Source of the DNA: Halocatena pleomorpha
Lineage (GTDB): Archaea > Halobacteriota > Halobacteria > Halobacteriales > Haloarculaceae
Direction of reading: 5' to 3'
DNA length: 64,000 bases
NCBI RefSeq assembly: GCF_003862495.1
Contig: NZ_RRCH01000011.1
Span: 34,230 to 98,229 of the forward strand
This document shows, in pieces, positions 16,633 through 24,699 of this stretch. Position 1 is the first letter of the stretch. Each line of letters begins with the position of its first letter. Below the pieces are notes generated by a model, which was not told the DNA's origin, did not search any database, and saw only the letters and a list, made by a program, of their open reading frames with translations. Both the position numbers and the translations under genes were made by a program.

Positions 16633-16938
16633 TTACCCTTCGACTTCCGCAACCTCGTCGATCTTCATCCCACTGAGCTTCTCGTTGATCTCATCAAGCT
16701 TCCCATCGAGGTCGCTGACGAATTCGTCGGTCCGATCAGTCGTGATCGCTCCTTGACTCGATGGCTCGATCAGATCCTCCTCTTCGAGGACGCGAAGCGA
16801 ATACCGCACCTTATGGTGGGGATACCCGGTCTCATTGGACATCTTCACGATTCCGATCGGCTCGTTCGTGATAACCATCTTGAGCACCTGTAAGTGCCGT
16901 TCCAACATATCGACCTCTTTCTCCAGTCTATCTATCAT
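16633..16938 (-). CDS. Small winged-helix transcriptional regulator
   Basis: A 101-residue DNA-binding protein. An N-terminal amphipathic helix (LEKEVDMLERHLQVLKMV) is followed by a winged helix-turn-helix at about residues 25-65 (IGIVKMSNETGYPHHKVRYSL, then RVLEEEDLIEPS as the wing). A C-terminal helix probably mediates dimerisation. The type is widespread in haloarchaea. It is divergent from purA, and a palindrome-like element lies just upstream of its start codon, so autoregulation is plausible. The target genes are unknown. Confidence 0.82.
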   Translation of the reverse strand: MIDRLEKEVDMLERHLQVLKMVITNEPIGIVKMSNETGYPHHKVRYSLRVLEEEDLIEPSSQGAITTDRTDEFVSDLDGKLDEINEKLSGMKIDEVAEVEG

Positions 16939-16940
16939 GG

Positions 16941-16972
16941 CACTTGTTAACTTGTGTTTGATGCTTTTAAAT
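16941..16972 (-). promoter_or_regulatory. TATA box and candidate operator of the winged-helix gene
   Basis: On the minus strand ATTTAAAAG (about 16963-16971) is a strong TATA box about 27 nt before the start. Between it and the ATG, 16941-16956 reads CACTTGTTAACTTGTG, with a GTTAAC core and CAC/GTG ends that are palindromic. This is a candidate autoregulatory site overlapping the transcription start. Confidence 0.45.
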
Positions 16973-17176
16973 GTTGCTGTCTTCTCGAAAAACCTAGTTA
17001 TCGTGTGGGGTACGTTACCACCCCAGATCGGTTACGGCCCGGACGGCTGATCGGCGCCGAGCCAGAACGACCACACTCAATTGGATAATAGGTTTGGGGA
17101 CGTTTAAATCGACCACAATCAGGGAGAACGCGCAGAACGTTGTTCGGCAGACAGGCAACGCTGGTATCGAAATCTG

Positions 17177-17180
17177 TTTA
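17177..17180 (+). promoter_or_regulatory. TATA-like element for purA
   Basis: TTTA within CTGTTTAGCG lies 25-28 nt upstream of the purA ATG at leaderless spacing. This supports the start at 17205 rather than the longer frame from 17094. Confidence 0.45.
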
Positions 17181-17204
17181 GCGCGGTGGCAGGAACGTCC
17201 GCGT

Positions 17205-18551
17205 ATGACTGTAACCATCGTCGGCTCGCAGCTCGGCGACGAGGGGAAGGGCGGTATCGTCGATCTGTATGGCGATTCCGCGGATATCGTCGTCCGATAC
17301 CAAGGCGGAGACAACGCCGGCCACACCGTCGTGCACGACGGCGAGACGTACAAGCTCTCGCTCGTTCCCAGCGGTGTCGTTCGTGGCACAACGGGCGTTA
17401 TCGGTAACGGCTGTGTCGTCAATCTGGCGACGCTGTTCGAGGAGATCGACACCCTCAGGGAACGCGGGTTGGAACCGGACGTTCGGATCGCTGCGCGCGC
17501 TCACGTGATTTTGCCGTACCACCGTGTGCTTGATGGCATCGAAGAGGAGGCGAAAGACGATCTCGCGGCGGGAACGACCGGCCGGGGGATCGGTCCGACG
17601 TACGAGGACAAAGCGGGCCGCCGCGGGATCCGAGTCGGGGATCTGCTCGATCCGGAAGTGCTCCGCAAACGGCTCGAATACGCCGTTTCACACAACCGGG
17701 CGCTCGCAACGGATGTGTACGGCATCGATCCGGGTGAATCGTTCGATGTTGATCATCTGTATGAAGCGTGTCGGGACTTCGCTCAGCGGCTCGAAAACAG
17801 GGAGATGGTCGTCAATTGCGGTGAGTTCCTGTCTTCCAAGATCGACGCGGGCGCAACTGCCATGTTGGAGGGCGCACAGGGAACTGCCATCGACATCGAC
17901 CACGGCATCTATCCCTACGTCACGTCCTCGAACACCACCGCAACCGGTGCACCGGCGGGAACGGGACTCAGTCCAGCAACGGTCGGCACCGGAGAGATCG
18001 TCGGCATCGTAAAGGCGTATCTCTCCCGCGTCGGTACCGGACCGCTTCCGACGGAACTCGGACACGTCGAGGGTCAGACCCCGACCGACGGCGGGAATCC
18101 GACAGCCAGTGATATCGCTACGTACATTCGGGACGAAGGCGGGGAATATGGTACTGTCACCGGTCGGCCGCGCCGCGTCGGCTGGCTCGACATGCCGATG
18201 CTCCGGCACGCGGCCCGAGCGAACGGCTTCACCGGACTCGCCGTGAACCATCTCGACGTGCTCGCAGGTTTAGAGGAGGTGCAGGTCGGTCACGCCTACG
18301 AACTCGATGGGGAGACGCTGTATTCAATGCCGACGACCACTGAGCAGTGGGGGCGGTGTGGGGTCGTAACGAAGACATTCGAAGGATGGCCCGAAATTGA
18401 CCCTGCAGTCGTCGAACAGGGTTATGGGTCACTTCCTGACGCGGCACGAACGTATCTCGACTACATCAGTGCGGAGCTGTCGACGCCGATCTACGCGGTC
18501 GGTGTCGGTCCGGGACGAGCGGAAACGATCGTCCGCGAAACCCCGTTTTGA
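17205..18551 (+). CDS. purA: Adenylosuccinate synthetase
   Basis: A 448-residue enzyme that makes adenylosuccinate from IMP, aspartate and GTP, the first step from IMP to AMP. The signature GSQLGDEGKGGIVD, the catalytic Asp/Lys loop, is at about residues 7-20, with NAGHTVV at about 40. GTTGRGIGPTYEDK and EGAQGTAIDIDHG follow in the usual order. The length is normal for the family. The ATG at 17205 is chosen because it places the GDEGKG motif at the family position and matches the TATA-like box. Confidence 0.97.
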   Translation: MTVTIVGSQLGDEGKGGIVDLYGDSADIVVRYQGGDNAGHTVVHDGETYKLSLVPSGVVRGTTGVIGNGCVVNLATLFEEIDTLRERGLEPDVRIAARAHVILPYHRVLDGIEEEAKDDLAAGTTGRGIGPTYEDKAGRRGIRVGDLLDPEVLRKRLEYAVSHNRALATDVYGIDPGESFDVDHLYEACRDFAQRLENREMVVNCGEFLSSKIDAGATAMLEGAQGTAIDIDHGIYPYVTSSNTTATGAPAGTGLSPATVGTGEIVGIVKAYLSRVGTGPLPTELGHVEGQTPTDGGNPTASDIATYIRDEGGEYGTVTGRPRRVGWLDMPMLRHAARANGFTGLAVNHLDVLAGLEEVQVGHAYELDGETLYSMPTTTEQWGRCGVVTKTFEGWPEIDPAVVEQGYGSLPDAARTYLDYISAELSTPIYAVGVGPGRAETIVRETPF

Positions 18552-18600
18552 ACAGTCCCGACCCGGCACGCTTTTGGCTCGAAGCATCGAGTGAACAAGT

Positions 18601-18795
18601 ATGAAGGAGACGTTGATGGATATCCTGTGTTGTCCTCTTGACAAAGAAACGCTTGAGCTTGAAGTGACTCAGACGGACCAAAGCCAAACGGAGACGGAAA
18701 TCATCGACGGAGAACTCGTCTGTGCTGAATGTGGTACGAAGTATCCGATCGAGGATGGAATTCCGAACTTATTGCCCCCTGACATGAGAGAGTGA
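18601..18795 (+). CDS. Trm112 family zinc protein
   Basis: A 64-residue protein of the Trm112 type, which in archaea and eukaryotes binds and activates several methyltransferases for tRNA, rRNA and release factor. The sequence shows MDILCCPLDKETLEL at the N-terminus and CAECGTKYPIEDGIPNLLP at the C-terminus. The cysteines form the zinc site and the IPNLLP segment is the family hallmark. It lies 49 bp after purA on the same strand. Confidence 0.9.
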   Translation: MKETLMDILCCPLDKETLELEVTQTDQSQTETEIIDGELVCAECGTKYPIEDGIPNLLPPDMRE

Positions 18796-18814
18796 GGCGT
18801 GCCTGAACCTGTAC

Positions 18815-18821
18815 TTTTTTT
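18815..18821 (+). terminator. T7 tract after Trm112
   Basis: Seven T residues lie 20 nt past the Trm112 stop, a likely termination signal. The same run (TTTTACG) is about 25 nt before the next GTG start and could instead serve as its TATA element, so the role is ambiguous. Confidence 0.4.
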
Positions 18822-18846
18822 ACGCCCACACCCATTTAAGTAACCC

Positions 18847-19437
18847 GTGCAGGATAGTCTCACCGTTGATGTCAATCCCGAAGGGATGCACACGCTTAGG
18901 GTCCCCGAGAGCTTCGAGACACAGGGAGGGTTCGATGTCGTCCTGCGGAATCACGGTGAGTCGACGCACGTGTATCTCAACCTTGATGCCGAACTGTCGG
19001 AGGTCGCTACGCTCGACGCCACCAACTACTACATCGAACAGGGAGAGACGCTCTCGCTTACGATTCCGGTTTCTTCGGGGATAGCAGTTGAAGGAGAATT
19101 GACAGTTGCGACCGCGTACGGCAGCGAAAAGCGACTCGTTCCCGTCTCCATCAAGCCGGCCCCGCCGGATCACTCGTCAGTCAATGTCGATTCGACGCTG
19201 TCGGGATCACGCCGTCCACGACGAACAAACGGAGCGGGTCCGACGCCGTCCCCACCCAGAAAACGACCGACCATCGACGAACAGACGATTCGCCGGGCGC
19301 TGCCAGCAGTCGTGTTCGGCACGATCGCTATCGCGCTCGCGCTTTCTTCGGTCTTCGTTGCTGGTGGATTGCGGATCGGTCTCGGCCTATTGGCACTCCT
19401 CGCTGGCTCTATCGTGATCGTTCAGCTCTCAGACTGA
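18847..19437 (+). CDS. Conserved haloarchaeal membrane-anchored protein, DUF7524-like
   Basis: A 196-residue protein starting with GTG. Residues 1-110 look like a beta-sandwich domain with alternating hydrophobic strands (HVYLNLDAELSEVATLDATN). A basic proline-rich linker at about 125-150 is followed by two C-terminal transmembrane helices at about 152-172 and 175-194. I recall related haloarchaeal proteins as DUF7524. The function is unknown. No signal peptide is seen, so the soluble domain is probably cytoplasmic. Confidence 0.75.
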   Translation: MQDSLTVDVNPEGMHTLRVPESFETQGGFDVVLRNHGESTHVYLNLDAELSEVATLDATNYYIEQGETLSLTIPVSSGIAVEGELTVATAYGSEKRLVPVSIKPAPPDHSSVNVDSTLSGSRRPRRTNGAGPTPSPPRKRPTIDEQTIRRALPAVVFGTIAIALALSSVFVAGGLRIGLGLLALLAGSIVIVQLSD

Positions 19438-19505
19438 CGATTGACGACGCGTCGTTCTGGGACAATCGGACTGGGAACAGCTACTTAGTTCGTTTCAATT
19501 ATTAC

Positions 19506-19567
19506 CAGTGTGAGCTTCTCATGGTTGCTATCGAAACACAGATGATTGCTCGAATCGGCTCACACTG
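19506..19567. repeat. 10-bp inverted repeat in the TetR upstream region
   Basis: CAGTGTGAGC (19506-19515) and its exact complement GCTCACACTG (19558-19567) are separated by 42 nt in an otherwise unassigned 213-bp gap. They could form a stem in a transcript or mark a remnant. No function is assigned. Confidence 0.4.
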
Positions 19568-19589
19568 CTGTCCAATTCCACAACACATT

Positions 19590-19639
19590 TAACTGACTGG
19601 CCAGTTAGCGACAATACGGTCTAACTGGCCAGTCAGTTA
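19590..19639. promoter_or_regulatory. Twin TetR-type operators upstream of the TetR gene
   Basis: TAACTGACTGGCCAGTTAG (19590-19608) and its perfect reverse complement (19621-19639) are separated by 12 nt. Each copy is itself a near-palindrome around ACTGGCCAGT, as expected for a TetR dimer site. The two centres are 28 bp apart. The second copy ends 12 bp before the regulator ATG, so binding would block its promoter. Confidence 0.75.
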
Positions 19640-19650
19640 CTGCGACAACA

Positions 19651-20250
19651 ATGTCTGAGGACACCACGGAGGAACTGATGGGAGCGACCTACCGGGCGCT
19701 GTGCAAGCACGGCTACGCGTCGCTCCGGATGCAAGATATTGCGGACGAATCGACCAAGAGCAAGGCAGCGCTTCACTACCATTATGAAAGCAAGCACGAT
19801 CTTCTCGTCGCGTTTTTAGAGCACCTTTACGAGCAGTTCGAAGACGACATCGGTGCCGACTGCGGTGACGATCCGGCGACGCGACTCGTCACGTTCGTCG
19901 AGGAACGACTCACTCCACGAGGGGACGGACAGAAGGAGTTCCAAACGGCGCTCCTTGAAATCAAAGCACAAGCACCGTACGACGAGGCTTACCGCGAACG
20001 GTTGGCGGAATTCGATCGACTTGTTTTCGATCGGCTCCGGTCGATGCTCCAGACGGGAATCGATCGGGGGGTCGTCGACGACGAGATCGATCCGGAGGAC
20101 ACGGCTGCGTTTCTGGTTGAACACATCAACGGCGCACAAATTCGGCACGTCACTGTCGATGCCTCACTCGGGGCGGCGCGCAACCGACTCCGGACGTATC
20201 TCACAGAGCAGGTCTTGACAGGGTCGGAAGCGGCGGGTAGTGGTGAGTAG
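19651..20250 (+). CDS. TetR/AcrR family transcriptional regulator
   Basis: A 199-residue repressor-type protein. The N-terminal helix-turn-helix at about residues 22-45 reads MQDIADESTKSKAALHYHYE, the classic TetR recognition pattern ending in the HYHY motif. The C-terminal all-helical domain at about 60-190 should form the dimer and ligand pocket. The twin operator directly upstream indicates autoregulation. No divergent or downstream efflux gene is present: the next gene is convergent, and the region upstream is non-coding. Its regulated partner is therefore elsewhere, or only its own gene is controlled here. Confidence 0.93.
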   Translation: MSEDTTEELMGATYRALCKHGYASLRMQDIADESTKSKAALHYHYESKHDLLVAFLEHLYEQFEDDIGADCGDDPATRLVTFVEERLTPRGDGQKEFQTALLEIKAQAPYDEAYRERLAEFDRLVFDRLRSMLQTGIDRGVVDDEIDPEDTAAFLVEHINGAQIRHVTVDASLGAARNRLRTYLTEQVLTGSEAAGSGE

Positions 20251-20299
20251 GGGCCAATCCCTTTCGTGGGTCGTTCACGACACGAGATGCGTTTGGTGC

Positions 20300-21328
20300 T
20301 CACCCGATCTCGTCTGCACGACCCGTCTCGCGGAGGATAAACGGGCCGATAGCGAGTGTCCGACGAGCGATCGTGACGAGGCGCAGGATGTAGGTTGCGA
20401 GCAGCAGAAACGGAACTGTTGTGAGCGTTACCGCGCCGTTGAAAACCCAATACATATTATCGATTCTGAGGGTCGTGCCCGGAAACGATCCCGGATCGAG
20501 GAACGCGAGCGTCGCAACCGCAACACCCAACGCTGGAATCGAAGCATAAATCATGTACCGAGAGAGTTCAATGAGTTCCCATTCGAAAAACAGCGTTTTG
20601 ATGTGCTCGCGTGCGGGTCCAAAGAACGTGAGCACCTCGATGAGATCGTCGAACGCCTGTTTTTCGTCGTCAGAGAGTTGGTCTGTGTGCTCGTCGCGGA
20701 GCCGTCGTGCTTGGTAGATTTTCCACGAATAGTTAAAGTCCAATCCGAATTTCACGACCTGATACCGGCCGAACTGAGCACCTTCGAGCTCGTTGTTCAC
20801 TGCCTCCGCGTTTTGTGTGAGACTCTCGACGAACCGGCTGATATGGCCTTGCAGTTCCGAATCACGGTCGTTCGCTATGACATCTTTCAGGTCCGCTGCC
20901 TTTTTCTGACTCGCATCGATGAGCGCCCGGAGGAACGACGACGGTTCTGGCGGGCTGGTCGTTCCGAGAAACGGCTCGACATCCCGGCGAAACGTGAGTG
21001 CCCCCTTCATCCGATCGCGTTGGTCACCGAGTGGTCCGTTCTCCTGTGAAATGACGAGTTGGCTGATCGTGACGACGAGAGTTACTCCCGTGATCAGCGA
21101 CCCGACGTACGCCTGCATCGTCGTCTCGACCGGATCTTTACTCGACATAGCAGCGCGCAACGGTGTGGCATCGGCCGCGGCAAGCATCATTAGGAATACG
21201 AAAAAGACGACACTCCCTATTGCTGTGAGCGACAGCCGACCGGCATCGAGTTGGAGCGCGAGCCTGAACCGACTCCATTGGCTCCCGACCCGTTCTTTAA
21301 TCGTATCGCTTGGCTGGGAGTCTCTCAT
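20300..21328 (-). CDS. Haloarchaeal membrane protein of unknown function
   Basis: A 342-residue protein with four transmembrane helices in two pairs, at about 34-54 and 78-98, then 250-270 and 290-315. Between the pairs is a cytoplasmic helical domain of about 150 residues rich in charged residues (QKKAADLKDVIANDRDSELQ). The two-pair arrangement with a long helical insert is seen in haloarchaeal proteins annotated only as membrane proteins. I recognise no catalytic or channel motif. It is convergent with the TetR gene and upstream of proline dehydrogenase on the same strand. Confidence 0.78.
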   Translation of the reverse strand: MRDSQPSDTIKERVGSQWSRFRLALQLDAGRLSLTAIGSVVFFVFLMMLAAADATPLRAAMSSKDPVETTMQAYVGSLITGVTLVVTISQLVISQENGPLGDQRDRMKGALTFRRDVEPFLGTTSPPEPSSFLRALIDASQKKAADLKDVIANDRDSELQGHISRFVESLTQNAEAVNNELEGAQFGRYQVVKFGLDFNYSWKIYQARRLRDEHTDQLSDDEKQAFDDLIEVLTFFGPAREHIKTLFFEWELIELSRYMIYASIPALGVAVATLAFLDPGSFPGTTLRIDNMYWVFNGAVTLTTVPFLLLATYILRLVTIARRTLAIGPFILRETGRADEIG

Positions 21329-21401
21329 TCGATAGTCAATAATTTTTGATACAGATGTATGAGTGTAGTGAAACGCGTCTGCTACCGATAGTCGGTCTCG
21401 G

Positions 21402-22238
21402 CTACCGCTCTAAGATCGCTCGGAGCGCGAATGTGAGGTTTTCTCGGCGTTCGACAACGCGCCGGAAGAAATACGAAGCCCATCTCTTCCCGTACGGAAC
21501 GTACTGGTACACGTCGTGTTCCGCCGCGAGTGCTGCCTGTGCGTCCTCTCTGACACCCATAAGCATCTGTATCTCGAATGGGGTACCGTAGGCGTCGTGG
21601 AGTTCGATGGCGCGGTCGATCATTTGTGGATCGTGGCTCCCGACGGCGACCGCTCCGGTGCTCGTTTCTGAAAACAGATATTTCAAGTGGGTGCGGTACT
21701 GTTCGTTCACCGCCGATCGGTCGGTGTAGGCGACGTTTTTCGGTTCGTCGTAAGCTCCCTTTACGAGCCGGACTGTTCCGGGAAGTTCGACAAGGCGGCG
21801 GAGATCGTCTTCGGTGCGCTGGAGGTTCGCCTGAATGCAGACGCCCATCTCCGGATACTCCGTAACGAACCGCTCGAACGCGTTCAGGGTCGCGTCCGTC
21901 GTTGTTCGATCCTCCATATCGATCCAGACGAACACCCCCATATCACGGGCGGTCCCTACGATAGCGCCGAGATTTTCCATGAACGTCGTCTCGTCGATTC
22001 CGAGACCGATCTGTGTGGGCTTGACGGAGACGCACGCTTCAAGATCCGTCCGTCCGATATCTCGACACAGCTGTCGGTAGCGATCCACGTCCGCGCTGAC
22101 TGCCCTCCGCTCATGATGGTGCTCTCCGAGTACGTTACAAATGGTGTGTATCTCTCGGTCGCGCAACTGACGCGCGTGCTCAAGCGCCTCTGCTTGGGTT
22201 TCGCCAGCCACAAACCGGCTCGCAATAGGTGGGATCAT
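21402..22238 (-). CDS. Proline dehydrogenase
   Basis: A 278-residue flavoenzyme of the ProDH family, oxidising proline to pyrroline-5-carboxylate with electrons passed to FAD and quinone. Family motifs seen in order are VSVKPTQIGL at about residue 75, VWIDMED at about 107 (substrate/FAD region), GVCIQANLQRT at about 135, VRLVKGAYDEP at about 160, and EIQMLMGVRED near 230. The short form without a P5C dehydrogenase domain is usual in archaea. The ATG at 22238 (MIPPIASRFVAGE) is preferred over the one at 22265 because it matches the conserved family start. No P5C dehydrogenase gene is adjacent. Confidence 0.93.
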   Translation of the reverse strand: MIPPIASRFVAGETQAEALEHARQLRDREIHTICNVLGEHHHERRAVSADVDRYRQLCRDIGRTDLEACVSVKPTQIGLGIDETTFMENLGAIVGTARDMGVFVWIDMEDRTTTDATLNAFERFVTEYPEMGVCIQANLQRTEDDLRRLVELPGTVRLVKGAYDEPKNVAYTDRSAVNEQYRTHLKYLFSETSTGAVAVGSHDPQMIDRAIELHDAYGTPFEIQMLMGVREDAQAALAAEHDVYQYVPYGKRWASYFFRRVVERRENLTFALRAILER

Positions 22239-22314
22239 GGCGGCAATTACTGCCGTGCCCCACATAGCCTCACTGATTCCTCTCGGTGGTGATAGCTACA
22301 TCGGTTCTGGTCTG

Positions 22315-23133
22315 TCACGCCGACAGCCGCCGAAGATCGATCGAACCGTTATTCGTTTCAAAGGTGAGTGTATGCGTCCCCTTTCCCAGCGTGCCCGAAA
22401 CGGTCGTCGGGCCGTCGTCGGTGAGTGCGATGTCGTGTAGATCGATGGGGGTATGAGTGGTGGTCGCTGTAACGGTTGCGTTGAGATGTCGCGCCAGCGC
22501 CGCGTCGATCCGTCCGTTATCCGTATGGACGGCCACATCATTCGAGATCGATGGAACGTCGATCTCGATCGAACCGTTCGACGCCGTCGCCCCCCTGAGA
22601 CCACCGATATCGCGTGCGACGATCGAACCGTTGTTTGTTGAAAGCGCAACCGTGCCGTCGACGTTTTTGACTGACAAGCTCCCGTTTTGGCTCGCCAGCT
22701 TCGGATCACCGGCTGTGTCTCGTACCTTGATGGCACCGTTGTTCGTCTGGAGCCGTTCGATCGGTGCTCCGTTCGGGTATCCAATCAGCAGTGACACGTC
22801 TACTCGCTCGGCGTCCGTCTGGTCGTACTTCGTCGTCACCGTGAGTCGGTTGTCCGAACGATCCGTTTTCACCGACACTGCCTCGATCGACCGTTCTGTC
22901 GGACCACGAATCTCGATGTCGAGTGTCGCTGTGGTCTCCTCGTGTCCACGGACGGTCACCGGGCCGTTACGATTGTGAACCCGCAAGCTCGTTTCTGAAC
23001 CCACGTCGTGGGTCCGGTGTTCTGTCTGTCTCATTCGATTTCCGTTTCCGTTGTCGACCTGTATCGGAGAGAGACACCCGCCGACCAACCCGAAACCGGC
23101 CGCAACCCCGGCGATGAATGCTCGTCGCTCCAT
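22315..23133 (-). CDS. DUF4097-type beta-solenoid lipoprotein
   Basis: A 272-residue exported lipoprotein. The N-terminus MERRAFIAGVAAGFGLVGGC has twin arginines and a lipobox ending at Cys20, so the protein is probably Tat-exported and lipid-anchored outside. The mature part is a DUF4097/adhesin-like beta repeat. The turn motif N-G followed by a short strand recurs seven times (NRNGPVTV, TNNGAIKV, SQNGSLSV, TNNGSIVA, ASNGSIEI, HTDNGRID, TNNGSIDL), about 20 residues apart in most of the chain. The function of such haloarchaeal lipoproteins is unknown. An AT-rich promoter region with AGTATATACT lies about 45 nt upstream. Confidence 0.85.
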   Translation of the reverse strand: MERRAFIAGVAAGFGLVGGCLSPIQVDNGNGNRMRQTEHRTHDVGSETSLRVHNRNGPVTVRGHEETTATLDIEIRGPTERSIEAVSVKTDRSDNRLTVTTKYDQTDAERVDVSLLIGYPNGAPIERLQTNNGAIKVRDTAGDPKLASQNGSLSVKNVDGTVALSTNNGSIVARDIGGLRGATASNGSIEIDVPSISNDVAVHTDNGRIDAALARHLNATVTATTTHTPIDLHDIALTDDGPTTVSGTLGKGTHTLTFETNNGSIDLRRLSA

Positions 23134-23285
23134 ACATGAATGTACGATTTATCAGTGAAAAACCCTCTCGAAATAATAGTATATACTGTTTTTCATTCTG
23201 GCTGATACTGTCGGACGGGTAGCGCTGCGGTGAGACGCAGAACGCAAAACGAAGCGGCCAAAACCCTGCTGGTCGAACGCTCAGC

Positions 23286-23945
23286 ATGGCCGCCACAACC
23301 CGTCGTCGAATCGTGAAGGACCACCCGAAGGCTGTCACGGGTGTGCTCTCCGTGTTCGGATACGCACTGGTGTTGAGTGCGTTCGGGGGATTCATCCCGT
23401 TGTTTCCATCTCTATCTGAGGAGACCGTCCTCCTCTTTTCGGATCTCATCACAGTCGTGAACTCGTTCGCGCTGGTGTCGTTGCTCACAGGCTGGTATTT
23501 CATCCGGACTGATCAGGTGTCCCGACACCGCGTTGCGATGTTGTTCGCGTTCGCGCTCATCTGTGTGTTTCTGGTGCTTTATTTGTGGAAGGTCGGCGGC
23601 GGGTTCGAAAAGAGTATTCAGATCAGCGACGGGCAGTTCCTCGCGGCGTATGCGTCGGTCATTAGACCGGCGTACCTCCTCATGCTCGCGGTTCACATCC
23701 TTCTTTCAGTGGTGGCCGTCCCCGTCGTGTTGTACGCCGTCGTCTTGGGGCTCACGCACACACCAGCTGAGCTTGTCGACACCGCTCACGCGCGGGTCGG
23801 ACGCATCGCCGTCGTCTCGTGGTCGATCAGCCTCGCACTCGGGATTATCACGTATTTCATGTTAAACCACGTCTACGGGTGGGTGCCACGCGAGACCACA
23901 GCAGTACTTCTATTGCTGGCGGTGCCTCGTTTGGACGCTCGATAA
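23286..23945 (+). CDS. DUF420 family heme-copper oxidase assembly-type membrane protein
   Basis: A 219-residue protein with six predicted helices of the DUF420 (YozB/CtaM) family. In some bacteria DUF420 proteins are needed for maturation of heme-copper terminal oxidases. Conserved histidines inside helices are visible in RHRVAMLFAF and LMLAVHILLSV, and the C-terminal LNHVYGW segment is typical. The position near the ABC exporter, heme-synthase fusion and coxB supports an oxidase-assembly role. It is convergent with the ABC permease gene, and the stop codons are only a few bases apart. Confidence 0.88.
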   Translation: MAATTRRRIVKDHPKAVTGVLSVFGYALVLSAFGGFIPLFPSLSEETVLLFSDLITVVNSFALVSLLTGWYFIRTDQVSRHRVAMLFAFALICVFLVLYLWKVGGGFEKSIQISDGQFLAAYASVIRPAYLLMLAVHILLSVVAVPVVLYAVVLGLTHTPAELVDTAHARVGRIAVVSWSISLALGIITYFMLNHVYGWVPRETTAVLLLLAVPRLDAR

Positions 23946-23949
23946 CGCG

Positions 23950-24699
23950 TCAGTCGGTTCGTGGGAGGGCGTGCGCTCCGACAGCGACGAACAATAGCGT
24001 CAATACGGCGAGAACGAGGAGGTTGCCGTAGGCGTCGGCTACCGGTCCCATCGTCGCGGCTCGCACGCCACGCGCGAAGTACGAAAGTGGTGAGAGACTG
24101 ACCGCTGGTCGGAACCACGCTGGGAGTAGTGACGGCGTGATGAACGTTTCTGAGAGGAACAACAGTGGGAGGGCGATCGTGTTGCTCGCGGCGATGACGC
24201 CGTCTTGGGAGTCAGCGGTGGCACCCAATAAGGCTCCAAAGCCACAGAACAGCGCCACTCCAAGCACGATGAACGGGATGAGTAGCCACGAAAACGTGAT
24301 CGTCGCCCCTGTGATGGTTACCACCAAACCGAGGATGATGAGGCTCGCAACACCGATGATTCCGACGTTGACGAGGGTATGGGCGAGCAGCCACTCCGTA
24401 CGCGAAAGGGGCGTTGTTGCGAGCTTCTCGAAGCGGTTGCCTTCCCGGTGACGTGCGACTGAACTTCCGACGCGCGAAAGCGGTGTAAACAGCACGACGA
24501 CCGCGAGATAGCCGGGCACGTAGTACGCGGGCGGTTGGGCGAACAATCCGCCGCCGGTGGGTTGGGTCTGCACGAGCGCGCCGAAGATGAGAATGATGAT
24601 CACGGGAAAGAAAAACGTGAAAAACACGGCTGTTCGTCTCCGGACGAACGCCCGGAACGCTGCCATTGTCTCGGCGCGAATGCGGCGCGTGATTGTCAT
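23950..24699 (-). CDS. ABC-2 type transporter permease
   Basis: A 249-residue six-helix permease. Helix 1 at about 25-45 follows a cytoplasmic N-terminus. The region after it contains FTPLSRVGSSVARHREGNRFEKLATTPLSRTEWL, whose EKLATTPLSR part is the amphipathic elbow motif of ABC-2 exporters. It pairs with the ATPase gene directly upstream, overlapping by four bases (ATGA). Its place among oxidase biogenesis genes suggests export of a factor for cytochrome oxidase maturation, such as heme or copper. That role is inferred from context only. Confidence 0.92.
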   Translation of the reverse strand: MTITRRIRAETMAAFRAFVRRRTAVFFTFFFPVIIILIFGALVQTQPTGGGLFAQPPAYYVPGYLAVVVLFTPLSRVGSSVARHREGNRFEKLATTPLSRTEWLLAHTLVNVGIIGVASLIILGLVVTITGATITFSWLLIPFIVLGVALFCGFGALLGATADSQDGVIAASNTIALPLLFLSETFITPSLLPAWFRPAVSLSPLSYFARGVRAATMGPVADAYGNLLVLAVLTLLFVAVGAHALPRTD

